From the NCBI GenBank assembly GCA_021373025.1, contig JAJFTL010000007.1:20855-84854 (forward strand): a stretch of DNA of 64,000 bases, given 5' to 3'. The DNA comes from a bacterium (lineage in GTDB: Bacteria; Caldisericota; Caldisericia; Cryosericales; Cryosericaceae). This document shows positions 48,189 to 56,068 of the stretch, in pieces; positions within the stretch are counted from its first letter, which is position 1, and every line of letters begins with the position of its first letter. The notes under the pieces are model-generated. The model saw only the letters and a list, made by a program, of their open reading frames with translations. It searched no databases and was not told the origin of the DNA. The position numbers were made by a program, and so were the translations under genes.

Positions 48189-48728
48189 TTGAATAGAGCC
48201 ATTCGCGAGATACTTGACTGGATCATCATCATTGCCATCGCGTTTGGGGCTTCGTATGGCTTGCGGCATTGGGTCGTGCAGCCATACCGTATTCAGTTGT
48301 CCTCGATGGAGACAACGGTGTTTCCGAATGACTTGGTGATGGTGGACAAGCTTTCATATCGTCTTCATCAGCCGCGGCGCGGTGATGTCGTTATTTTGTG
48401 GCCGCCTGGCGTCACGACCGGTGACCCCTATATCAAGCGCGTCATTGGCCTTCCTGGCGAGACCGTCGAGGCGAAGAATGGCAAGGTGTATGTCGATGGG
48501 ACCGCAGTCGAGGAACCGTATATACATGGGTACATCATGCCAGACTTTCCGCCCACGCCAGTACCGCAGGGACAGCTGTTCGTCATGGGGGACAACAGGG
48601 CAGTGAGCCTTGATTCTCGCTCGTTTGGCACCATTCCGATGAGCTCCATTGTCGGGAGGGCGATGTTTGCCTACTGGCCCCTGAATCATGTGGCGCTGCT
48701 TCGGGCAGAGACGAAACTTGCCCACTAG
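48189..48728 (+). CDS. lepB: Signal peptidase I
   Basis: Membrane peptidase cleaving signal peptides, 179 residues with one N-terminal transmembrane helix (about 9-26). The Ser box reads QLSSMETTV, so the Pro normally following Met-x (SMxPT) is Thr. The Lys box is YIKRVIGLPGETV, and MGDNRAVSLDSRSFG is normal. Start codon TTG, 3 nt after rplS. It would process the secreted proteins of this window. Confidence 0.94.
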   Translation: MNRAIREILDWIIIIAIAFGASYGLRHWVVQPYRIQLSSMETTVFPNDLVMVDKLSYRLHQPRRGDVVILWPPGVTTGDPYIKRVIGLPGETVEAKNGKVYVDGTAVEEPYIHGYIMPDFPPTPVPQGQLFVMGDNRAVSLDSRSFGTIPMSSIVGRAMFAYWPLNHVALLRAETKLAH

Positions 48729-48738
48729 GGACGTGGAC

Positions 48739-48769
48739 AACCCTTCTCGCTTCCGCGGGGAGGGTTTTT
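48739..48769 (+). terminator. Terminator after lepB
   Basis: AACCCTTCTCGC / GCGGGGAGGGTT (12 bp with two G-U pairs), 4-nt loop, then a T-run. Confidence 0.9.
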
Positions 48770-48793
48770 GCGTGACCGGGTGGAGGAAGCAAC

Positions 48794-49501
48794 GTGCGGC
48801 ATGAAGCGTTGGCTCTATTTGAGCAAGGCCTGAAATCCCGATATGACTTGGACGTTATTGTGGGAATTGACGAGGCTGGCAGAGGAGCACTTGCTGGTCC
48901 TGTCTATGCTGGGGCATGCGCTATTACAGACCCGAGTGGCACGATGTTCATCAACGATTCGAAGTTGCTCAGTCAGCGCCAGCGGGAACAGGCGTTTGAA
49001 CTCCTGCCCGCGCATGCACTGTTTGCAACAGGGAGCTCGACTGCGGCGGAGATTGATGCTCAGGGAATTCTCCATGCGACCTATAAAGCCATGGAGAAGG
49101 CTCTCCTTCTCTTGTTGCCTGAGGTGAGGGAACGCTGGGGCACAGGGGCACGCATTGGCGTTGTCATTGATGGTCCATTGCTTCCTCCCTTCCTGGAAGC
49201 CGAGGAGAAGCTGATCGCGATGGCAATCATCGATGCGGATGCGACAGTGCTATCTGTCGCCGGTGCCAGTATTGCTGCCAAGGTGTCCCGGGATGCTGCG
49301 ATGCGGGCTATGGCCCGACATGTGCACGGATATGGATTCGAGGGCAACTTCGGCTACGGTACTCACGAGCACATCGAGGCTCTTCGAGTCAAGGGACCCT
49401 CTGGTGAACATCGGCGGACATTTGTCGTGAAGCAACTTGCAGAGACTGAGGAGCTTCCTCTTGGACGGACAACACACCCGGACCCTCGGAAACATCGGTG
49501 A
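48794..49501 (+). CDS. rnhB: Ribonuclease HII
   Basis: Removes RNA from RNA/DNA hybrids; 235 residues. Catalytic motifs: GIDEAGRGALAGPV (Asp, Glu), INDSKLLSQ, and AIIDADATVLSVAGASIAAKVSRD with the DxD-like acidic site, then GYGTHEHIEAL. GTG start behind GGAGG. Overlaps yraN by about 41 nt. Confidence 0.96.
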   Translation: MRHEALALFEQGLKSRYDLDVIVGIDEAGRGALAGPVYAGACAITDPSGTMFINDSKLLSQRQREQAFELLPAHALFATGSSTAAEIDAQGILHATYKAMEKALLLLLPEVRERWGTGARIGVVIDGPLLPPFLEAEEKLIAMAIIDADATVLSVAGASIAAKVSRDAAMRAMARHVHGYGFEGNFGYGTHEHIEALRVKGPSGEHRRTFVVKQLAETEELPLGRTTHPDPRKHR

Positions 49502-49838
49502 GGATCTTGCCGCTGCATGGCTGGCTGACCATGGCTTCAGCATCGTGGCCAGGAATGTGCGTACCCCCTATGGCGAGTTGGACATCATTGCTTCACGGGA
49601 AGGTCACGTCCACGTCGTCGAAGTGAAGACAAGGCGCACGGTTGCATATGGAAGCCCTCTTGAGGCGATCGATCGTCGCAAGCAGGAGCATCTGCGGCGG
49701 TCTACAATTTCGGCGCTTTCCTCGGGAATTCCTGGTCTGACGCGACATGCGCGAAGTGTCCATATCGATGCGATAAGCATCCTGATGAGCGATGGTACTG
49801 TTCCAGTTATCGAGTTCATCGAGGATATTCTGATATGA
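49461..49838 (+). CDS. YraN/UPF0102 family nuclease-like protein
   Basis: A 125-residue protein of the UPF0102 family, distantly like Holliday junction/restriction nucleases. Core: GNIGEDLAAAWLADHGF, TPYGELDIIA and VVEVKTRR (the E-x-K nuclease motif). TTG 49461 follows GAGGAG by 7 nt; another TTG at 49437 is in frame but has no such site. rnhB-yraN adjacency is common. Confidence 0.88.
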   Translation: MDGQHTRTLGNIGEDLAAAWLADHGFSIVARNVRTPYGELDIIASREGHVHVVEVKTRRTVAYGSPLEAIDRRKQEHLRRSTISALSSGIPGLTRHARSVHIDAISILMSDGTVPVIEFIEDILI

Positions 49839-49922
49839 CGTACAATGAGCCAAACCAGCATGGACAATGTTCCTTTGCAGGAACGATTGACCTATTTTGA
49901 TATGAAGCATAATGAGCCAAAC
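49827..49922. repeat. Two 29-bp direct repeats flanking a hairpin
   Basis: Copies at 49827-49855 and 49894-49922 match at 25 of 29 positions and share ATGAGCCAAAC at the end. Between them GTTCCT / AGGAAC forms a hairpin (near 49868-49883). The element is just before the ABC exporter operon and overlaps the end of yraN. It may be a tandem operator or a local duplication. Confidence 0.7.
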
Positions 49923-49941
49923 GCGGTGAGGAGGCTCTGAG

Positions 49942-50667
49942 ATGGAACAGGCACTTCGTGTGGCGAATCTGAAGAAGAACTACGGCAAGTTCGAAGCCTT
50001 GCATAGCATCAGTTTTGAGGTGGCGCCCGGGGAGATTTTTGCGCTCATCGGGCCAAATGGTGCCGGTAAGACAACGACGTTGCGTATTGTGGCGACCATT
50101 CTGCAGCCTACCAGCGGTACAGTGCATGTCTATGGGATGGATGTTCAAAAAGATGCGGCCCGGATTCGCGAGATCATCAGCTACCTTCCGGAGGAGGCTG
50201 GTGCCTACAAGAACTTGACAGGTGTTGGGTACCTGACATTCATGGCCGAGTTGTTTGCCTCGGATCCTGCGGTTCAGCATGAATACATTCAGAGAGCGTC
50301 GGACATTACTGGGCTCGGTGAGCGGCTGAATGACAAGATCGGCACGTATAGCAAGGGCATGACGCGCAAACTGCTTCTATCACGAACTGTAATGACACAT
50401 CCAAAACTGGCTATCATCGATGAGCCAACCAGTGGTCTTGACGTGGTCGCTGCCATTGATATCCGTGAATCCATTCGAAGTGCCTCTGCTGACGGTATGG
50501 CGGTCCTGTTGTCCAGCCACAACATGCTGGAAATCGAGTACCTCTCGGACCGCGTGGCTATTATCGACAGGGGAACCATTCATGATATCGGGACGCCTCA
50601 GGGATTGAAAGAGAAATATCGCAAGTCAAACCTGGAAGAGGTGTTCGTCGAGGTGGTGCAGCAATGA
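49942..50667 (+). CDS. ABC transporter ATP-binding protein (NatA-like)
   Basis: ABC ATPase, 241 residues. Walker A GPNGAGKTT, Q-loop region YLPEEAGAYKNLTG, signature YSKGMTRKLLLS (SKG instead of SGG, common in this group) and Walker B LAIIDEPTSGLD. H-loop SSHNMLEIEYL. Couples to the ABC-2-type permease that overlaps its stop. Similar pairs export Na+ (NatAB) or drugs. Confidence 0.9.
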   Translation: MEQALRVANLKKNYGKFEALHSISFEVAPGEIFALIGPNGAGKTTTLRIVATILQPTSGTVHVYGMDVQKDAARIREIISYLPEEAGAYKNLTGVGYLTFMAELFASDPAVQHEYIQRASDITGLGERLNDKIGTYSKGMTRKLLLSRTVMTHPKLAIIDEPTSGLDVVAAIDIRESIRSASADGMAVLLSSHNMLEIEYLSDRVAIIDRGTIHDIGTPQGLKEKYRKSNLEEVFVEVVQQ

Positions 50668-51995
50668 GACGATTCCTGGTCATTCTCAAGAAAGAACTCA
50701 GGGAAATGCTCACATGGCAGACCCTGATGCCCATCATCCTGGTCATGGTCATCTATAGTTTTCTTGGGCAGGTGATCAATACCGAACAGAAGAAGCAGGC
50801 GGCCCCGCAGCCTATCACGGTCGTGGATTTTGACCACACAGCTACATCGCAGGCACTGACGGGTACTCTCGACAAGGTGAACTTCAAGGTCACGACATAC
50901 ACCGAGGGTACAGTTGAAGATGCAGTGCACCGGGCGAATGCCGATAACAGCAGCGCCGTTCTTGTTGTTCCACAGGGATTCGAGAGAGGAATACTGGCAC
51001 ACAAACCGCAGGAGGTGCAGACCTATACCATCATGCGCAACTTCTCCCTTGTGGGCATGACAGGGTCGGTCAATCTGGACGCCGCTCTGAGCGCCATGAA
51101 CCAGTATATAGGAGACCAGTACATTAGGAGTGCAGCGCCCGGGCTGGATCCTGCTGTCGTCCGGCAGGCCATCAGCAGACGGTCCTTTGTCACTGTCGGA
51201 ACGAGAGTTGCTGAAGCTGACCCTCAATCCATTGCGGGTATTGTCACGCAGCAGACGATGGTGATACCCATCGTCCTGATGCTCGTGATTATCCTGGCCT
51301 CCCAGATGATTGCTGCCTCAATTGCAGGCGAGAAGGAGAATAAAACGCTCGAAACCTTGCTCTCGACGCCCGTCGCACGTGGCGCCCTTGTCACCGCCAA
51401 GATGACGGCTTCCGGTATTGTGGCGCTGGTTTCGGCTGCAGCCTATATGGTCGGCATGAAGAGTTACATGGGAAGTCTCATCGGGGATACCGGCGGCACG
51501 TCAACAGGGGTCAGCCAGGCGATCCAGAAGCTCGGGCTTGTCTTCAATGCCCAGGGCTACGTGCTTCTTGGACTGAGTGTTTTCGCAGGGATCATGGTGG
51601 CACTCTCTATTTCAGTCATTTTGGGGGCATTTGCCGAGGATCTCAAGAGTGTGCAGGTCATGATCGCTCCCCTCATGATGGTGGTCCTTGTGCCGTATCT
51701 CATGACAATGTTCATTGATATCAACACCACATCGCCAGTGCTCAGGTGGCTCATCTATGCCATTCCCTTCTCACATCCGTTCCTGGCGGCTCAGTACATC
51801 TTCGCTCACAACTTCATCGCCGTCATTGCCGGTATCGTCTACCAGTTCATATTGTTCGTGGTATTTGCGAGCATTGCGGCTCGTATTTTTTCCACGGATC
51901 GCATTCTTACGATGAAATTGAACACTGCTGGCCGCATGCGCAGGGGCAGCTGGACGATAGGGCGGGAGGGCATCAGCTTCCGTCGTCGCAAGTAA
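50664..51995 (+). CDS. ABC-2-type/NatB-like permease
   Basis: A 443-residue permease. One N-terminal transmembrane helix (about 17-35), a large extracytoplasmic domain (about 40-205), then about five or six helices (about 210-420). The AGEKENKTLETLLSTPVARGALVTAK segment is the conserved coupling region of the CcmB/NatB class (core GEKENKTLETLLSTP). Overlaps the ATPase gene by 4 nt. Substrate unknown. Confidence 0.88.
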   Translation: MRRFLVILKKELREMLTWQTLMPIILVMVIYSFLGQVINTEQKKQAAPQPITVVDFDHTATSQALTGTLDKVNFKVTTYTEGTVEDAVHRANADNSSAVLVVPQGFERGILAHKPQEVQTYTIMRNFSLVGMTGSVNLDAALSAMNQYIGDQYIRSAAPGLDPAVVRQAISRRSFVTVGTRVAEADPQSIAGIVTQQTMVIPIVLMLVIILASQMIAASIAGEKENKTLETLLSTPVARGALVTAKMTASGIVALVSAAAYMVGMKSYMGSLIGDTGGTSTGVSQAIQKLGLVFNAQGYVLLGLSVFAGIMVALSISVILGAFAEDLKSVQVMIAPLMMVVLVPYLMTMFIDINTTSPVLRWLIYAIPFSHPFLAAQYIFAHNFIAVIAGIVYQFILFVVFASIAARIFSTDRILTMKLNTAGRMRRGSWTIGREGISFRRRK

Positions 51996-52010
51996 CAACT
52001 CAAGCGCATA

Positions 52011-52048
52011 ACAGACAACCCCCGACGATCAGGTCGGGGGTTGTCTGT
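52011..52048. terminator. Strong bidirectional terminator
   Basis: ACAGACAACCCCCGAC / GTCGGGGGTTGTCTGT, a perfect 16-bp stem with a 6-nt loop between the ABC permease and the convergent MFS gene. Confidence 0.92.
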
Positions 52049-52108
52049 TCTCGATCACAATGAGAAGAGCGGGGCCAGCTCTGTAAGATCGGCGCTGCCA
52101 AAGCCTTG

Positions 52109-53470
52109 TCAAACGGCCGTGGCACTGGCAGCGGGAGTCTGGTCAGACGAAGCTGCCGGTCTTTCGTTGGGGTTCATGAAGAGCATGCAGGCCGCTGCTA
52201 GCACGAAGAAGATGCCAGCGTATGGAAACATCACCGACATGGTGCCACCAGCGAGATCGGCAATACGCCCGACGAGCGGAGGGCTGATGATGTTGGCGGC
52301 CTGGGAGAAGAAGTAGTAGACGCCGGTTAATGCACCCACCATCTCGAGGTCGCCCATGTCCAGAACAACAGGCAGGGAGTTGATATTGACAAGGGCCCAG
52401 GACAACCCTCCCATCAGGAATAAGACAAGACCAGCGCCACTGGCAATGCCAAGAGCCATAACAAGGACCATGATGATGACTCCGGCCAGGCCGATGAGTA
52501 TGGTGGTCTTGCGTCCCAGAGCCTTGCCGATAAATCCAGCGGGGATCGCCAGGAGCATGAACGCAAGTGAGAAAACTCCGAGGTGGGTCTTCGCAGTAGC
52601 CTCAGAAGCCTGCTGGGCCTTTTCCAGTTGGGCCACATCAGCAGCATTTGTTGGCGTAGATGTTCCCAGACGGGTGATGACCTCCTTGACTGCCGGGCCC
52701 TCGTAATGCATGTAGGTGGGGTAGTAGGTCTCGATGGCATTGTAGGCAATGAACCAGAAGAAGATCGCCAGACAGACAAGCAGAAGGCTTCGATACCTGG
52801 GAGTCCACATTTTGCGCAGGAGAGACAAGTCTGCATGTTGCGACTGGGGAGCCTTGCGGTCAAGTGAGTCACGCGCTTCATTGATAGACAGAAACAAGAT
52901 AACTGTAGCTACCAGCACTGATACTCCCGCGATTGCAAATCCAAGCGGCCTGTTGGTCGTCGAAATCTTGCCTACGACAAAATACACAAGCAAAGAACCG
53001 AATCCACCCATGAAATTGATGATGCCATTAGCAGGTGATCGTTCTTCAGATGGCACCAGGTCGGGCATTAGAGCAATAATTGGAGACCGCGAAATTGCCA
53101 GAGCGATGTTCATGAGGAACAACACGGAAACGAATACAACAAGGGATGTTGTACTCGAGCCAAACCAGAGCGGAATCCAGGGAACCAGGGCAAACAGGAT
53201 GGCTCCTACGGGCAAGGTCGAGACGATAAATGGCATTCGGCGTCCAATGCGTGTCCAAATACGGTCTGACCAGAAGCCCACCAGTGGAATGAGCGTAATT
53301 GCAAAGATGTTGTCAATATTCATCACCCACCCGGACGCGCTGTAGGGGAGATTGTAGACATTCTTCAGCAAGATGGGAACATCGGCGTTGTATAATGACC
53401 AGAGGACCGATATGCCGAAGAACCCAAAACCGAGTAAAAAGATCTTGAAGTATGATACTTTTCTCTTCAC
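52109..53470 (-). CDS. MFS transporter
   Basis: Major facilitator protein of about 453 residues with around 12 hydrophobic segments and a central cytoplasmic loop. Motif-A-like DRIWTRIGRRMPF after helix 2 is typical of the sugar-transporting SLC45/GPH-like side of the superfamily. GGAGG is 1 nt from an ATG (53476) but 7 nt from a GTG (53470), so the GTG is preferred. Substrate unknown. Confidence 0.85.
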   Translation of the reverse strand: MKRKVSYFKIFLLGFGFFGISVLWSLYNADVPILLKNVYNLPYSASGWVMNIDNIFAITLIPLVGFWSDRIWTRIGRRMPFIVSTLPVGAILFALVPWIPLWFGSSTTSLVVFVSVLFLMNIALAISRSPIIALMPDLVPSEERSPANGIINFMGGFGSLLVYFVVGKISTTNRPLGFAIAGVSVLVATVILFLSINEARDSLDRKAPQSQHADLSLLRKMWTPRYRSLLLVCLAIFFWFIAYNAIETYYPTYMHYEGPAVKEVITRLGTSTPTNAADVAQLEKAQQASEATAKTHLGVFSLAFMLLAIPAGFIGKALGRKTTILIGLAGVIIMVLVMALGIASGAGLVLFLMGGLSWALVNINSLPVVLDMGDLEMVGALTGVYYFFSQAANIISPPLVGRIADLAGGTMSVMFPYAGIFFVLAAACMLFMNPNERPAASSDQTPAASATAV

Positions 53471-53566
53471 GAGCATTCCTCCTTGTCATTGACTACCCGA
53501 TCATCCCTGAGCTCGGTGTCAAGCTCATTCTATGCGTATCGGTCGATTTGCAATACTGCCGCAGCT

Positions 53567-55000
53567 CTAGTCCATTTCCTCCACTTTGATGAGATTTGTG
53601 CTTCCAGCAGCGGTTGCGTGGGACCCTGCGGTGATGACGATTTTGTCACCATGTCGTGCCAGACGAGACATGTATGTGGTGGCAACAACCGTACGAAGCA
53701 TATGATCGACACTTTCGAACTGCTGGACGACGATGGGGACAATACCAAAGTAGAGCGCAAGGCGTCGCTGCACCAGAGCGCTGGGTGTCAGCGCAAGAAT
53801 GGGGATCCGCGGACGGTAGCGCGAGATCAGAATGGCCGTTCTTCCGGATTCCGTGGCAGACACGATAAGGGTGGCTCCGATGGTTTGGGCAGTGTGAACC
53901 GCGGCGAAAGCAATGGCATCCGACGTGTCCGCGGCACACGCCGTTCCACGCGATTCGATGGCACTCCAGTAGAGATCGCTCTGTTCCGTTGTCTCGATGA
54001 TGCGCCCCATCATGTCTACTGTTTCGAGAGGAAACTTGCCGACTGCCGTCTCATTGCTCAGCATGACCGCATCTGTACCATCGAAGATGGCATTGGCCAC
54101 GTCTGTCACCTCCGCTCGCGTGGGAGACGGATTGTCGACCATGGAATTGAGCATCTGCGTTGCCGTTATCACAGGCTTTCCCATGCGATTACAAAGCGAG
54201 ATGAGATGTTTTTGAATGATGGGGACCTCTTCAATGGGCATCTCAACGCCAAGGTCTCCTCTGGCGACCATGATCCCATTCGCTACGGCGAGGATGCTCT
54301 CGATGTTTTGGACAGCCTGCCACTTTTCCACCTTGACGATGATGGGGACGGCCGCTCCATGTTCTTCCATGAGCGATCGGAGTTCCCGGACATTATCAGC
54401 TGTGCGGACGAAGGAGAGCGCTACATAGTCGACGTCCGCTTGCAGACCAGTGACAAGATCATGCTTGTCCTTGTCAGTGATGGAAGGAACATGGAGGTCT
54501 GACTGGGGGAAGTTCACGCCTTTGTGGTCCGACAGGATTCCACCCTTCAGCACATCTGTTAGGACGGTGTTGCCCTGAATTGCGCGTACCTTCAGGCGAA
54601 TCAAGCCATCATCGATGAAGATGAGTTCTCCCGGCCGAACTTCACTGGTGAGGGCTGAATAGTCTATGCTTGCGAGTTCCGCATTTCCGTCGACAGTCCG
54701 GGTGGTGAGTGCAAAGACGCTCCCTGTGGAGATTTCACATGGTCCCTTACTGAATGTGCCAAGACGGATCTTGGGGCCTTGCAAGTCCTGAAGGATGGCG
54801 AGGGGCAGGTCGAGTTCGGCTCGAACCTTCTTCACGGCAGCGATTGTTGCCACATGCTCTTCATCATTGCCATGGGAGAAATTGATACGAAAGATGTTCA
54901 CTCCATGCTGGGCAAGATCCCGGATCATCTCTTCGGAACTTGTTGCAGGGCCGAGGGTGGCCACAATTTTCGTGCGCTTTAAATTCGTATTGGCAGGCAT
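53567..55000 (-). CDS. pyk: Pyruvate kinase
   Basis: Last step of glycolysis, 477 residues. KIVATLGPAT, NIFRINFSHG, the active-site IIVKVEKWQAVQNIESIL and MVARGDLGVE, and the VITATQML and MLSNETAVGKFP motifs are present; the C-terminal regulatory domain ends at about 477. IEN in the usual IEK/IEN motif reads VEKW, a small change. ATG 55000 has GGAGG 6 nt upstream. Confidence 0.96.
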   Translation of the reverse strand: MPANTNLKRTKIVATLGPATSSEEMIRDLAQHGVNIFRINFSHGNDEEHVATIAAVKKVRAELDLPLAILQDLQGPKIRLGTFSKGPCEISTGSVFALTTRTVDGNAELASIDYSALTSEVRPGELIFIDDGLIRLKVRAIQGNTVLTDVLKGGILSDHKGVNFPQSDLHVPSITDKDKHDLVTGLQADVDYVALSFVRTADNVRELRSLMEEHGAAVPIIVKVEKWQAVQNIESILAVANGIMVARGDLGVEMPIEEVPIIQKHLISLCNRMGKPVITATQMLNSMVDNPSPTRAEVTDVANAIFDGTDAVMLSNETAVGKFPLETVDMMGRIIETTEQSDLYWSAIESRGTACAADTSDAIAFAAVHTAQTIGATLIVSATESGRTAILISRYRPRIPILALTPSALVQRRLALYFGIVPIVVQQFESVDHMLRTVVATTYMSRLARHGDKIVITAGSHATAAGSTNLIKVEEMD

Positions 55001-55074
55001 GCATTCCTCCAACTTCAGGGTCATGCGACGAATATTCCACATATATCATAGCGCAGGCGCACCCTGTACAAATG

Positions 55075-55102
55075 AAAAAGCCCCGGATATTGCTCCGGGG
55101 CT
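55075..55102 (-). terminator. Terminator of hsp20
   Basis: Minus strand: AGCCCCGGA / TCCGGGGCT stem, 6-nt loop, then TTTTT, 20 bp after the hsp20 stop. Confidence 0.93.
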
Positions 55103-55121
55103 CAAAAGCTGCCAACCGTGT

Positions 55122-55610
55122 CTACTTGATTGCAATCTCCTTGCTCGCTGCCTCAGGCAGAGCCTTCTTGGGCAGTTCCAGAGTCAGCACACCATTCTCG
55201 TGCTTTGCGTCGATATGCTCTTCGTCGACGTTCGATCCCAGTGGAATCTCTCGGTAATAGCGCCCATAATAGCGCTCACAGTAGTAGTTGCCAGACTTCT
55301 TGTCACCCTTTTCCGTTTCTGCCTTGGTCTCGGCTGAAATCGCCAGCACGTTGTCCTGGACTTTCACATGAATGTCCTTCTTGTCGACTCCGGGCAGATC
55401 CACCTTGATCGTGTACTTACCGGCGTCCTCAAGCACTTCGATCGCTGGTGCACTGAACTCACCCATCGGCGCCAACTCGGAACCTGTTCTGCTTGCAATG
55501 GCGGGCAGCGCTGAGAAACGACGACTTGGCTCACCAAAGAAAGTGCCAAACAAACGGTCCATCTGCTCTTCGACTTTCCTCAACTCTTCAAACGGATCAT
55601 ACCTCGCCAT
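55122..55610 (-). CDS. Small heat shock protein (Hsp20/alpha-crystallin)
   Basis: ATP-independent chaperone of 162 residues. An N-terminal arm (1-about 50) precedes the alpha-crystallin domain (about 52-145; YTIKVDLPGVDKKDIHV, AISAETKAET, SNVDEEHIDAKHENGVLTLELPK read in parts), and the C-terminal tail ends with the anchoring I-x-I/V motif (EIAIK). AAGGAGG is 8 nt before ATG 55610. A CIRCE element lies upstream. Confidence 0.95.
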   Translation of the reverse strand: MARYDPFEELRKVEEQMDRLFGTFFGEPSRRFSALPAIASRTGSELAPMGEFSAPAIEVLEDAGKYTIKVDLPGVDKKDIHVKVQDNVLAISAETKAETEKGDKKSGNYYCERYYGRYYREIPLGSNVDEEHIDAKHENGVLTLELPKKALPEAASKEIAIK

Positions 55611-55689
55611 ACTACACACCTCCTTGTTGGTTGTTGGTTGATCGTTCCTGTTGGGGACCATTCTGCCATCCCCTCCAGGCGACACACGC

Positions 55690-55725
55690 ATTATACGATT
55701 GGCAGTCAGTGAATGCGAGTGCTAA
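55690..55725 (-). promoter_or_regulatory. CIRCE operator with TATAAT -10 box
   Basis: Plus strand TTGGCAGTC-N9-GAGTGCTAA (55699-55725): the CIRCE consensus TTAGCACTC-N9-GAGTGCTAA with one perfect arm, 7 of 9 in the other, and exact spacing. On the minus strand TATAAT (55690-55695) follows it by 3 bp. This implies HrcA repression of hsp20. Confidence 0.8.
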
Positions 55726-56068
55726 CTTGTGAAAAAACGATGAATGGCAGGACGAGCAGTGCATGTGCACGTAGTTCGACAACTTCTGGGAACTGCAGTA
55801 TTGTTGAGCATTTCTGTGACCGAGTGACCGCAGAGATCCCGAGTCTCGGTCCAGCCGCTCCGGAGTGAAGCTGCGGGTCCACAAGCGTTCCACGAGGACG
55901 CGCGTGCCGGCCTGAGATTGTATGGTTTATGGACACGCTTTATTTATAGGAGTATGGATCACTCCCCCTATCACGAGGCATCCCTACTATAGGAGAAGTG
56001 TGGCGTTCGATGGAAGAGGCGGGGAACAATGAATTCCGCGCCTCAGATGGTTCACAGTCGTACTGATT
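55726..56068. other. 343-bp gap between hsp20 and hppA
   Basis: No gene seen. At the right edge (56016-56044) GAGGCGGGGAA / TTCCGCGCCTC forms a hairpin suited to ending the hppA transcript. Several other short inverted repeats occur (for example GACCGAG / CTCGGTC near 55820-55853). Confidence 0.5.

Noticed and set aside
49437..49460. Earlier TTG start for the YraN-type gene
   Set aside because: No ribosome-binding site, whereas TTG 49461 follows GAGGAG at 7 nt and matches the family N-terminus.
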